From assembly GCA_028456385.1 (NCBI GenBank), contig JALNQF010000120.1:62001-126000 (forward strand): a stretch of DNA of 64,000 nt, in the 5' to 3' direction. The notes under the pieces are model-generated. The model was not told the DNA's origin. It made no database searches and saw only the letters and a list, made by a program, of their open reading frames with translations. Positions 36,601-47,374 of the stretch are shown here, one piece after another. The DNA is from Ophiosphaerella korrae (lineage: Eukaryota > Ascomycota > Dothideomycetes > Pleosporales > Phaeosphaeriaceae). The number at the start of each line of letters is the position of its first letter. The first letter of the stretch is position 1. The translations under genes and the position numbers were made by a program.

Positions 36601-37614
36601 TCGTATTTTGTCACGGTATTTCAGTCTCATGCTTGCTCTGAAAGCGCGTCACTCATGTGATGGTATCGGTATCGTGGTGATCCTCGATCAATTATTGGTG
36701 CCCCAAGTGGTGAGACATGAGGGTGGCGCCACTTCTTCCTCACATGGAATGCCAAAACGGGGCAAACATATTGAAAACAGTGATTCTAAAGAAAAAAAAT
36801 TATAAAATTAGAGAAGTGATGATGTGAAATATGGGACTTGGTGCTGGCAAATTCGAATGCCGACAGAGGCTATCATAAATGATATTGATAGGAATGGGGT
36901 GGTTTGAAGGACATACCGCTTTCCTCAGCTTGAGCTCATCAACGTACTTTTCTGGAAGTATTGCGATATTGAAATTCGACGAGAAGGTTCATAATCGCGG
37001 TGGCGCATGCATGACTCACGGCCTAGCTTGAATGACTCACAGCTAGCTAACGTACTACACCATATTGGTGATATTTCCACCTAATGCGATTCTTACCTGC
37101 ACCCTTCATGTCATCGCTTCGCCTTCACTGCCGAATCAAACTACATATTTGAAGTATTGTATCACATAATGCTCCCGTCGCAAGAGATTGGAATCTCTGC
37201 TGCCTGGTCCCTAAAAATGAGAGATAATGGAAATCCCTTACGTATTCGAACTCTGTATAACGGTAGCGGGTTCCGCCCTAAACTGCCAACTGCAGTATGT
37301 TGAGTAGGATTTGACTTAACAGTGCTGATTCCTTTATAGATCACCTGGGAAACAAAGGATGAGGACTGCTTGCCTTGTTGTGTAAGGGAGCGATGCGATT
37401 GGGCGGAATATGATCGTCCCCGATCACCGGTAAGGGGTCTGCCTCATTGCACCCCGACTGAAAACCTGAGTCAATTCCACATGCCGCAATCTAATGCACG
37501 TTTTAGACTGAGTGTTAAAGCCTGTCAGAGTCCAGTCGCCGTGGGTATTTAAGGTCTCTAAGAAGAGTCTCAGTGTGCGACAAAATTTCATTCCATCCTA
37601 TCACCCCGGCCATC
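36601..37614. other. Intergenic, contains promoter of the acyltransferase gene
   Basis: About 1 kb without a supported gene. A TATTTAAG element at 37546-37553 lies about 62 bp before the acyltransferase start codon and is its probable TATA box. Confidence 0.5.
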
Positions 37615-39150
37615 ATGTCCTTCCTGTTTAACCTCTTCGCAAGCGAACCTGTGGCGCCTCTGCGCGTACCTACCGACACAGTGATACCGCTCTTCGATCA
37701 TGATGACACGAAAGTATTCAGAAATATGTCGCTGAGCTACAGCATGGTATTTGACGAGGTACTAGACGCGGATAAGCTCTTTGATGCGTTGTGGAAGCTG
37801 CTCGAACGGCCAGGTTGGAGGAAATTGGGAGCAAGACTCAGACTAAATGACAAAGGCAAACTTGAATACCATATTCCTGCCGAATACACGCCCACCCGAC
37901 CCCCCATAAACTATACCCACATCGTCGAGCGCATGCCCATCTCGCAGCACCGTTTAGGCTTACACCTGCCCCGCAAAAATGGCAAGCTTCAGGTGTTTGA
38001 CGATCTTGGTCACTCAAGCATGCTTGAGGGCTCAGAAGATACCACAACAAAGCTAGAAGACTGGATCTACAGTGACAAAGCGCAATTGTGCCTGCAAATC
38101 GTCAATTTCGAGGATGCTACAATCGTCACTGTTACATGGCTTCACACTCTGCTTGATGCCATGGGAAGATCTGCACTATTACGGGCTTGGCAGACTGTGC
38201 TAGAGGGGAGGGACGATGATCTACCGGACTTCCTCGGTTACGATAGCGATCCGCTGGCTGAGCTTGGGAAACTGGACAACCCAAAGGGCGAGAAATTCGT
38301 TCTTGAGCCCCAGCGGCTGGGAAAACTAGGCCTCGCACGTTTTATTTTCAACTATTTATGGGAGGGATATTGGTATCCTGAAGAAGAAGGAAGATTGTTC
38401 GTCATGCCAGCCTCTTATTTTTCTAGAATTAAGGCTGAGGCGTTTGCGGACTTGGACTCTTTACCACCATCCAAACTCACTTACAGCACACTTAATCCTG
38501 GCGACGCGAATCCAAAGCCATTCATTAGTGACGGCGATATCATGATGGCGTGGCACATGCGCCTCCTCGCATCCACCAATCCTTCCCTTATGAGCTCACC
38601 TTCTCGTCTCATCAATGTCATAAACGTATTTGGGATGCGCGACCTGCTTCGGAACACGACGCCACCTCTACTCCCACCGACAGGTGTGTTGATTAACAAC
38701 GCTTCGGTGGGTGTGATGTCCATCATGACAGTACGGGATTTGGTAGGGTCTCCGCTTGGCCATGTAGCTGCACGCATTCGCAAAGATCTTATCACGCAAG
38801 CAACACGCGCCCAGGTTGAAGCAAGCCAGCGCCTCATCCGTGAGAATGCGGGGCCAGTATTGTATGGAGATGGGAATATGGCAATAAGCTCGGAAACGAA
38901 TTGGACCAAAGCAAAGCTATATGAGATCGACTTTAGCGCTGCCATCAAAAAAGAGGCGAGAGTGGAGAAAAACCCAAATGCCAGGGGTAGACCAAGGTAT
39001 ATACATGCAGTTCCAAACACTAATATGTTGCGTTTGCGGGGTAGTGGTAATATTATAGGTAAGGATTGCGATGGAGACTGGTGGTTCGGGGGTTTGATGC
39101 GGAAGGAAAATGTTGCAGGATTCGTGAAAACAGTTGAGGGAATGGCATAG
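37615..39150 (+). CDS. BAHD-type acyltransferase (transferase family)
   Basis: A single-exon gene of 511 residues starting MSFLFNLFASEP. An alternative upstream GTG in frame was rejected because the ATG at 37615 follows a pyrimidine-rich leader and a TATA-like element. The catalytic HxxxD motif is visible as HTLLDAMG at about residues 178-185, preceded by the beta strand ATIVTVTWL. The second half contains FISDGDIMMAWHMRLL, matching the family's conserved helix, and INVFGMRDLL. A clear DFGWG motif is missing; LYEIDFSAA near residue 440 may occupy that place, as in divergent fungal members. BAHD-like fungal enzymes move acyl groups from CoA to alcohols or amines in secondary metabolism; the substrate here cannot be told. 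The length is slightly above the usual 450-480 residues. Confidence 0.82.
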   Translation: MSFLFNLFASEPVAPLRVPTDTVIPLFDHDDTKVFRNMSLSYSMVFDEVLDADKLFDALWKLLERPGWRKLGARLRLNDKGKLEYHIPAEYTPTRPPINYTHIVERMPISQHRLGLHLPRKNGKLQVFDDLGHSSMLEGSEDTTTKLEDWIYSDKAQLCLQIVNFEDATIVTVTWLHTLLDAMGRSALLRAWQTVLEGRDDDLPDFLGYDSDPLAELGKLDNPKGEKFVLEPQRLGKLGLARFIFNYLWEGYWYPEEEGRLFVMPASYFSRIKAEAFADLDSLPPSKLTYSTLNPGDANPKPFISDGDIMMAWHMRLLASTNPSLMSSPSRLINVINVFGMRDLLRNTTPPLLPPTGVLINNASVGVMSIMTVRDLVGSPLGHVAARIRKDLITQATRAQVEASQRLIRENAGPVLYGDGNMAISSETNWTKAKLYEIDFSAAIKKEARVEKNPNARGRPRYIHAVPNTNMLRLRGSGNIIGKDCDGDWWFGGLMRKENVAGFVKTVEGMA

Positions 39151-39225
39151 ACTATATAGCTATCAGCAAGTATGCATACCAAAATCTATAGAATAATTTC
39201 TGACAGATGTCCTCTGCTGAATTCT

Positions 39226-40099
39226 CTAGTGTCCACCCGCTCCCCTGCTCTCTCTAAATTTCTTCCCGCGTTTTTCGAACCGTACCAAGTCTGTTCTCTT
39301 CTTATACATCATTCCAAAGTCTCGCTTCACCGCCCGCCGCACACCGCCCCCATAGCACGGCTCAATGAGCACGCATATATTGCCATTGCCATTATATGCC
39401 GTATTAGTGACGCAAACAAAGCCAGAACCACAGCCTGAGCCCTTCGCGCATGCGTTCAAACAGCTGAGCCCGTTGTCACATACACCACCGCCACCAATAT
39501 AGTTGTCGTAATAATAACCAGATTTACACCCGACAGCTGGACCATTGACGAAGTTGCCCAAGTTTTCAATTGAGTAGTATGACACACTTGGACTGCGCGG
39601 CACGTTAAGAAAACGCGTACATATCCAGCAGGTTCAGGAGCGACAGTCAGTCTTTGTTTCTGTAGTAATTACACCAGCAGTAGAAAGAACAGTGGGGGGG
39701 TCGTGAAGTCTGTTACAGTGGTGGTTGGTGTGGCAGTGGTCATGAGTGTAATAGTAGACGTAACAATAACTGTTGTTGGTGTTCTTGGGACTACGGTCGT
39801 GGTCGCAGTCACAGGGCGAGGAGTGGTTGTTGATGTTCGAGTAACCGTTGGCGTCACAGTGGCGAGCGGGGCTGGAATAGCACAGGAGCAAAACGTCAAG
39901 AGTATTGCGCCGGCAACTATGAAATATTGGACCACTGGCCAACCCGTTGGTTGGCGATCGGAGTTGCCACAGCTCGCTTTACCAGCGCTTGAGTGATAGT
40001 TGTGAGGACTGTTGTCGTAAACGTTGTTTCAGTGACCACTGAGATTGTAGGGGTAGCCGTGGTAATTGTGCGCGAGGTCACCGTAGCGACAATCACTGT
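39226..40099 (-). pseudogene. Decayed Thr-rich / Cys-rich secreted protein gene
   Basis: Three blocks in order on the minus strand look like one gene but do not join in one frame. Block 1 (40099 to about 39935) follows a CTAG acceptor and reads TVIVATVTSRTITTATPTIS then TETTFTTTVLTTITQALVKR. Block 2 (about 39935-39650) reads a hydrophobic stretch, then TVTPTVTRTSTTTPRPVT and further Thr repeats, and then changes frame at a C7 run (39696-39702). Block 3 (39603-39226) has eight Cys in a Gly/Asn-rich domain (VGCKSGYYYDNYIGGGG, SCLNACAKGSGCGSGFVC), followed by a basic tail. A short GTACGC...CGCAG intron may precede block 3. Two frame changes between blocks 2 and 3 suggest decay, or an error in the homopolymer. 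A possible start, MPTMRGSSSLIIWT, lies at about 40404. Confidence 0.45.
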
Positions 40100-40424
40100 C
40101 TAGAATATTGTCACAGGAGGTGCAGTACCTAGGTAGTTGATGTGCTCGGGATTCCAAGCTCCGTTACAGTCGTGGTTTGGATGAATACAGTGACTGGGAT
40201 TTGATGTAGTTATGAGCGCCGTCCTCGTTTTAGTAACGGAAGATATTTGGGTTTGTAGAAGCCTAGCGAAGATGGGTAGGTTGAAAGAGGCGCAATGATA
40301 CCTTGAAGGTGTTATTTGCATTTGGGGTTAGCTTGAGTAGTTGTCCAAGAGCGAAGCGCAGTCCAGATTATCAGTGACGATGAACCGCGCATAGTGGGCA
40401 TTGTCTTGCGACTAGAACTGATAC

Positions 40425-41135
40425 TGCTGAAATTCGAACACAAAGGCAGACTGACGGCGATTGACAGAGGGAAGTAGTAAGATCAATTTGAGACCTACAA
40501 ATACCCACCCAGGTAAGCCATGTGAACACCAATTCTGCTACTTGCGTGAGCTAGCTAGGGAAACTTGAATTCTGGCCATCAGTAGCATGTCTTATTCCCT
40601 ATTTGATCATAGCCTGACGGCTCGACTTGAGCCACATGAGCGCATACATCGCATTCTGTGGCCAGAATTCATGATACTCACGATCGGCTTCAAACCGTGC
40701 GAGCTGTGGGTAAGGCTAGACGCAAGGCTGTAGATCCTAAGCTTGATGTAAGGGTGGGACTTGCTTGCTCGCTGCTCGGCTATGGCCATTCCATCAGGCG
40801 AGGCTGTCAAGCTGAATGTTGTCTGTCAAATATGGGTTAGTCAATTACCAAGCCTTCCTAAGTACCCAATGGAGTGCGTGCCTCCTACTTGTAGGCTAAT
40901 CGTTTTCAAAAACGGCACTGAGCTGTCGGTATCTCGCCAACCTCGCGTCTATTGATTTTCAGCCTCCGTCCAGGGTAAATTTGAGAAAAAGGACTACCTA
41001 ACGAGGTCTGTGTGTGCATGCTTAGCTGTACTTATGGCAAGTACACTATTAACTTTCATTCACTACGAATCGTGATTTGAAGTTGGCATATCCACTGTAA
41101 ATTTTGTACACAGTATCCAGGGATTTCTATGTAGG
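40425..41135. other. Intergenic, no supported gene
   Basis: About 700 bp with only short frames and no motif. Confidence 0.45.
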
Positions 41136-41143
41136 TATATAAT
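41136..41143 (+). promoter_or_regulatory. TATA box of the 38-residue mini-gene
   Basis: TATATAAT 67 bp upstream of the ATG at 41210. The spacing suits a short fungal 5' leader. Confidence 0.5.
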
Positions 41144-41209
41144 GTTCTGATGTAATTCATTTTCACAAGCTAACGGGGCCGCCTCGCCTTGGTAGTCTAC
41201 ACAACTGAA

Positions 41210-41395
41210 ATGTCTAAATTAACGAGCCTAGATAGCATGGCCGCAAACAGCGAAGAGCAGGCCTTGCAACCACAAGGTACGGTTTAAAACTTACTCCAAG
41301 GGTTTGGATTAATGTATTATCTTTTACTATGACTAAATTGTATAGCTCCAAACAATGGTCCTTCGAATTCTCAAGAGCCTAGTACTGATGAATAA
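41210..41395 (+). CDS. Spliced 38-residue Gln/Asn/Glu-rich mini-protein
   Basis: Two exons, 41210-41276 and 41346-41395, joined by a 69-nt phase-1 intron (CAAG|GTACGG donor, TTGTATAG acceptor), give MSKLTSLDSMAANSEEQA then LQPQAPNNGPSNSQEPSTDE. The spliced reading is acidic and rich in Ser, Asn, Gln and Pro. Without splicing the frame stops within the intron, at its seventh base. Evidence for it being real is the combination of a TATA box at a suitable distance, a start codon preceded by GAA, a normal-length intron and a stop after balanced exons. There is no domain and no homologue I recognise. It is too short to be called with confidence and may be an ORF relic. Confidence 0.42.
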
Positions 41396-41408
41396 ATTTA
41401 CGCAACGG

Positions 41409-42701
41409 TTATGAGATTATTTTGCGGACTGGGCAAGCGTCACGCATGATATGCGTAGTATTAGATCGCGAAAGTAGCAAAGTAAGAGGCTTCCACCCAT
41501 GATCCAACTCTCTTGGCTCACTAGGACCAGTGAGTGTTATCTCATCAACGAAACAGTACATGAAATTATCAAAAACCAAGAGTTCAATACGTCCATTTGA
41601 GCGAAAGCGTGGCAAATCATACCCTATGTCAATGACGACTTTCATATCCCGGATCATCAGCATTGGTAGTGTCCTGTCGAGGTCCACTATCGGCGTGATA
41701 TACTCCATGAGAGTGTTCATTTCTACACTTCCACCACGCCCGCTTATAGTGTACTCGCGCAACCCTAAATGCACCTCAGGCGTAGGGAGTATTTCGGGAA
41801 TTGCATTTGTATTCGAGCTGGAAACAGCCTCATCGAGAATGATGTGTAGTGAGGTGAGATGTGGAGCCCGGATGCGAAAGCCTGATACGCTAAGGGCCAA
41901 AGGGGATATCACGAGGCGTTCGAGGCTCAAAAACGGTAAGCTGAATAAGGTTGCAGGTGGCGGATAGTGATAACCTGAGGCCGCAGTCAAGAGGGACAAG
42001 GTTTTAAATAGATGATCACGACCTGTAGTGGTGAGAACATGTTTGATGGCCTATTACTATCGTCACTAATGCTTCCGTGCTACCCCAAGCTAGGATGCTG
42101 AGCGGGATGATATCAAGATAATATCCAGGGCGTCAATGGGATGGAACAAGGGCTAGCACAGGATATTACTCACATCCATAGGATCGCTTGAAACCCAAAG
42201 ATTTTTACTCGTTATAAGGTGACTAGTAAGAAGGCCGAATCCTGCGCTAGTTCCCCGTACCGCTCCAAGCACGCATATCAGGTGCTGAAGCTTGGGAGCT
42301 TTGTTGATAATTACACCCAAATCCCGAGAGACCACCTCCCACAAGGATGCGCGTCGACGGGAAATGGCCTTGCGTTCTTCTGGAGATCCTGTTGTTGTGA
42401 CGAACAGCTTGCAGACATTAAGCGTCAGATATTTCAATGCGCTCGCAACGGAAGGTAACTCAACCAGCGCTCTCAGTTTTTCTATGCTCTCTTCTCTGCA
42501 ATCTTTTGGTATATCTTCAATGATTCTCACGAATAACGGTGTAACTGCGGAGCGTATACATCGACTGGTCAGTCGGAGTCTGTACACATCGGTCCTTTCT
42601 GAGATAGTAGAGATTGGTAGGGCGACAGCACCATCTGGGGCTTGACGCGGGAGTAAATGGGCGAAAATTTCTGCATGCAGCTCAAACGGCAGAGACTCCA
42701 T
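41409..42701 (-). CDS. F-box-like protein
   Basis: Two exons, 42701-42174 and 42050-41409 (123-nt intron, GTGAGT donor, AATAG acceptor, phase 0), giving 389 residues. The protein opens with MESLPFELHAEIFAHLLP, the usual L-P-x-E-L-x-x-x-I/L-x-x-x-L start of an F-box, followed by RLRLTSRCIRSAVTPLFVRI, matching the second F-box helix with its L-x-S/T-x-x-C/V-S/R-R pattern. The rest has scattered leucine-rich segments (LKYLTLNVC, SLERLVISPLALSVSG, LTSLHIILD), suggesting an irregular LRR-like substrate-binding region. F-box proteins bring substrates to SCF ubiquitin ligases through Skp1. The target is unknown. Such proteins are numerous and fast-evolving in fungi. Confidence 0.75.
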
Positions 42702-43196
42702 GCTGAATGCGCCTACGGAGATAGCTAGTAGGTATGTTCTGCATGTAGTAGACTGTCGAGGCTCTCAACCAGGCATTTGGCACGCGCAGATGTGTTTCAC
42801 AAAATATGTTAGACTCCGCTTCGCTCCTTCTCCGGAGGGTCACATACTTGGCAAGCCTCAACTGGGGTAACGACCGGTAGCCAGGCGACAGCCACTGCCC
42901 CGCAACCCTCTCCGCCTGTTGTCGCTGAGATTCTCGGTCCGACTTGAGAATCTTCAACATTCTATGACGACACAGCGGATTGAATACTTGTTCAAATAAT
43001 CATCGACACGGAGGTAGTTGCGGAAGAAGACCGGCCATGTCGGAGGCCGAAGGATAGGTATGTGTAATGGTTCAAGTTTGCGGTGAACCATGGCACACAT
43101 GGTTAGCTATAAGAACAAGTGGATAGACAGCCCAGCTGAACATCGCTGTGGCCTACCGCCCTGCTATTTTCTGCCTTCTCCAACAAATCGATTGAG
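42702..43196. other. Divergent intergenic region, F-box gene and GH27 gene
   Basis: About 495 bp between start codons. A minus-strand frame at 42682-42960 overlaps the F-box start and has no motif, so I treat this as promoter and leader sequence. Confidence 0.45.
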
Positions 43197-44793
43197 ATGG
43201 CGCCCCTGAAATTCGCGTCAATAACAGCTCTATTGCTCGCATCAGTCTCAGCATACCACCATCGCAGACAAGTCGGCACCGATAAACAGCAAGTCATCAT
43301 TCCTGGCGCGTCGTCTTATAATGGCCTCAATCTCGTCCCGCAAATGGGGTGGAACAACTGGAACGCTTTCCATTGCGATGTTAGTGAAGAATTACTACTT
43401 ACCACCGCAAGAGATATGGTAGACTACGGCCTAAGGGATATTGGATATAACCACATTGTTCTGGATGATTGCTGGGCTGTTGGCCGCAATGAAAGCGGCT
43501 ATTTGGTCGCAGATGGTAAGCAAACTAGCTCCAACACCTTAGACCTTATGCTAATAATATGTTCAGTCCAAAAGTTCCCAAGTGGTATCAAATCAATCGC
43601 TGACAAGATCCATGCACTTGGCTTCAAATTTGGAATGTATTCATCAGCTGGTGTTTTGACCTGCGGCCGTTTTCCAGGCTCCTTGGGATACGAAGAGAAA
43701 GACGCTAAACTATGGGCCGAATGGGGCGTCGACTATCTAAAATACGATAATTGCTTTAACCAAGGGCAGTCCGGAACTCCAAAATTGTCCTTCGATCGCT
43801 ACAAGGCCATGTCGGATGCGCTCAATGCTACAGGCCGAGAGATGGTATACACAATGTGTAATTGGGGAAATGACGACCCCTATGACTGGGCATACAGAAT
43901 CGCGAATTCAGGTCGCATGTCAGGTGATATCTACGACTCCTTCAACCGTCCAGATGATCGCTGCCCATGCAAGGAAGCTGTTGGCTGCGCCTGGCCTGGA
44001 TTTCATTGCAGCGTCATGAACATCCTTAACAAGATGCCTGCAATTACCTCGCGCACTATGTCCGGATACTTCAATGACATGGTAAATATACAACAGAAGC
44101 CGAATATTTACTACGAAGCTTACAGTATTAACAGGACATGCTCGAAATTGGCAACGGTGGCCAGAGCGATTCTGAATACGTGGTTCATTTTAGCATGTGG
44201 GCGATCAATTCGTCACCTATGCTCATTGGTACCAATGTCGGCACTCTCTCTCCAGCAAACCTTGCCATTTACTCCAATCCGGCTATTCTTGCAATCAACC
44301 AAGATCCCTCCGTTGGTGCGGCAAAGCGTGTATGGCGATACTTCACTAATCCGGATTCGACTGGTGAGGGCGAAATATCTCTCTGGACACGCGCCCTTAG
44401 CAACGGAGATCGTATTGTTGCACTCTTGAATGCAGGAAACAAAACTTTGAATATGACGTTACCATAGACGAAGTCTTCTTCGACGAACGCACTGCGGGTG
44501 CATATCGCACGCCACCAGAGCTATCGCAAACATGGGACATCTACGATCTTTGGACAAATCGTATGGGAGAAGCGGAGGCAGCAGCAGTCTTAAACGGACC
44601 TGTTGCCGAAATCTCAATGAACAGTACTACCAGGTTCAATGCCACGCGCACAAGCTACGCCAAGGGTATAGAAAGTAGCCACCCTGCACTCATGGGTGCA
44701 CGTGTTGGCGCACTTCAGCCTAGCGGTACCTTTACAGCTGAGATTGCAAGGCACTCAGTTGGCGTTTATAGACTGAGATCGAGGATGACCTGA
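43197..44793 (+). CDS. Secreted GH27 alpha-galactosidase with apparent 3' frameshift
   Basis: Exons 43197-43515, 43567-44081 and 44135 onward (introns 51 and 53 nt). Residues 1-19 are a signal peptide (MAPLKFASITALLLASVSA). GH27 landmarks follow: PQMGWNNWNAFHCDV, HIVLDDCWA, FKFGMYSSAG, the nucleophile Asp in YLKYDNC, and the region of the acid/base Asp in RMSGDIYDSF. DMLEIGNGG and FSMWAINSSPMLIGTNV come after the last intron. The frame stops at 44465-44467 after 388 residues (NKTLNMTLP). The expected C-terminal beta-domain continues at once in another frame, from DEVFFDERTAG to 44793. One missing base near 44463 would explain it. The enzyme would release terminal alpha-galactose from plant galactomannans or raffinose sugars. 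The catalytic barrel is intact, so it is either a truncated protein, a young pseudogene or a sequencing error. Confidence 0.88.
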
Positions 44794-45288
44794 GACAGTG
44801 ATTTACTTGGCCTTGAGGCAAAATGTATATAGTTCAGACAAGCCCTCAAATGAAATGAATGCGAGCATATTCACCACGCACTTGATAATCAGTTTCGATC
44901 AGCATTTGGTACAGAGCTGTTACATAATAACCCTCGTCAGCGAGTGGTACTGCTATAATCCTTCGTGAATGAGGTGGAATTGAAAATTATTTTAGATTAG
45001 CGAAAGGCGGTCAAGGAAGCGGTTTCGCTAATATCCTAGGTGGAATAAACAGCAACCCCTCTTTGTGTAACAAAGAGGCCATTAACCGATGGTGAATTGA
45101 TAAGCCAATCTATCTTTGCGCCCTGGAAATAGTACATATAGACTCTTCGTGTTGACGCCTTACAGCAACTACGAGAAACCATCGGCATATGTTGGTAGAG
45201 ACGAAAGCTAGATTCAATAAAAGCTGACCAAGTGATCCCGACGAAAGCGCCAAGTATCGACAGTAGAAGCCTTGGACTTTGACTTGCA
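44794..45288. other. Intergenic, GH27 to GMC oxidoreductase
   Basis: About 495 bp, containing the promoter of the GMC oxidoreductase gene. No gene or repeat is seen. Confidence 0.45.
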
Positions 45289-47374
45289 ATGATAGTCGCG
45301 ATAAACGTAATTCTTACCAGCCTTCTCGCCGCCGTAGCAAGGGCCTCACTGCGCGCTGGAATCAAGCATCAGAGTTCCCAACTTGATACAAGTTATGACT
45401 TCATAATCGTTGGTGGAGGCACCGCAGGCCTTACTGTAGCAGACCGCCTCAGTGAAGCTTTGCCTGGGAGTACCTACCCCAATATTGAACACCTGATGAT
45501 TAACAGCTAATTAGTTTCTAGACAAAGTCCTCGTGGTGGAATATGGGGACGTCGAGTATGCCCGTGGTAGCTTCGATCCACCAGACATCAATTTTGGAGT
45601 TAGTACTGTGGCACCTCGACCAGGAACCTTCGCCTTTCAGTCGCTACCTAATCCGGCCATGAAGAACAAATCTGCGAGTATTCTTGTTGGGAAGACTGTT
45701 GGTGGAAGTAGCGCCGTAAACGGCATGTATTTTGACCGACCATCGCGATTTGATCATGATGCTTGGGCGCACGCTGGCAGCCCAGATTTTGATGCTAGCG
45801 AGCACAAGTGGAATTGGGAGGCGCTATTTCCCTACTACAAAAAGGTACAATATGTTTAACTATGCAGGGGTTCGTGGTTGATCTTTCACCTAGAGTGTAA
45901 CATTTACGCAGCCCAGTTTCAACACCACGAGAAAATATGGCTATACCTGGGACACTTCTGCGTACGGGAATTCAACGCCGATCTTTTCAAGTTTTCCACC
46001 ATTCCAGTGGGCCGATCACCAGGTTGCAAGAGATACATGGAAAGAAATGGGTATACGAGAGGTTACCGAATGTGCTAGCGGAGACAAAGAAGGTCTTTGC
46101 TGGATTCCTATCTCACAACACCCAGTGACAGCGAGGCGCTCTCATTCTGGCCTAGGCCACTACCAATTAGTTAAAGAGAGGCCAAATTACCATCTCCTTG
46201 TCAAGCATCAGGTCACTCGGGTTGAGTACCCTCATGGTGTTACCCATGGACCGCCGCTGGTTAAAATTCGATCTCTAGCGGACGGAAAATACTCAACAAT
46301 CACCGCAAATGCCGAGGTGATTATCGCAGCAGGTGCATTTCATACACCTACAATATTACAACGAAGTGGTATTGGTTTGGCGTCGGCGCTGAAAGCTGCG
46401 GGTGTAGCCATTATCCATGAGCTTCCGGGAGTAGGGGCGAATTTGCAGGATCACTCGGGGGCAGCTTTGTCATGGAACTACACGAAATCGGGCAACTTCT
46501 CACCAATGCCACTTGACATGCTCAACCCTGCTTTTGCAGCTGATGCCGAAGTAGGGTTTAACGAGACTCCCGCGCGTGGGCCGTACACCTTGGCTTTGTC
46601 TAACAGTGCCATATACGTCTCGCTCCCTAACATATCCATTAACTACATGGCCATCATTGACAGCATTCGTTCCATGGCCAATAATGGCTCTGCTTCTTCC
46701 TACCTTCCCGCTGACTATAATGCTGATCCGACACTCATCGCAGGCTACAGCCGCCAGCTTTCTGTTCTTGCTGACTTCCTTGCAAACCCTAAAGCGCCTA
46801 GTGTCGAAGTCCCGTTCGCAACCGGGAACGCTCTTCGTGCAGTCCTATTGCATCCTCTAAGTCGAGGCACGGTGCGCTTGAACCAAAGCGATCTCTTGGG
46901 ACCACCTGTTCTTGACTATCGTAGTGCCTCGAACCCTGAGGATATGAATATTCACATTGCGTATTTGAGGTATCTTCGTCGCATGTTCGGCACTCCAACT
47001 ATGCGACGGTACGGCGCAATCGAAACCAGCCCAGGTTCAGCAATAGACGGTGATGAAGCCTTACGCGAATATACTAAAGACAGTATAATCCTTTCATTTT
47101 TGCATCCGTGCTGTACAGCAGCGATGCTCCCGAAGAGATTTGGGGGCGTAGTGGGACCAGATCTAAAAGTTCATGGTTTAAGCGGTTTACGAGTGGTCGA
47201 CATCAGCGTTTTGCCTTTTCTTGTGAGCGCACATACGAGTGCGATGGCATATGCATTGGGAGAAAAGGTGAGACAAACTTTGCTCAACCGCTGTGAGTCT
47301 GCAAGTACAAGAATTGATTTGAACAGGCTGCAGATATCATTATCGAAAGCTGGCGCGAAGAATCAAGGCTGTGA
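45289..47374 (+). CDS. Secreted GMC-family FAD oxidoreductase
   Basis: Four exons, 45289-45469, 45522-45844, 45894-47267 and 47327-47374 (introns 52, 49 and 59 nt), giving 641 residues. Residues 1-20 are a signal peptide. The ADP-binding fold appears as YDFIIVGGGTAGLTVADRLS, followed across the junction by KVLVVEYGD. The GMC signature follows as VGKTVGGSSAVNGMYFDRPS, and the second as AGAFHTPTILQRSGIG. Near the C-terminus are SFLHPCCTAAM (catalytic His) and DISVLPFLVSAHTSAMAYALGEK (second active-site position, His). The last exon gives AADIIIESWREESRL, the normal GMC ending; an unspliced reading would lose it. Members oxidise alcohols, sugars or choline and release H2O2. The substrate is unknown. 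Confidence 0.92.

Noticed and set aside
42682..42960. A 92-codon minus frame upstream of the F-box gene.
   Set aside because: It overlaps the F-box start in another frame and has no motif; it is probably leader sequence.
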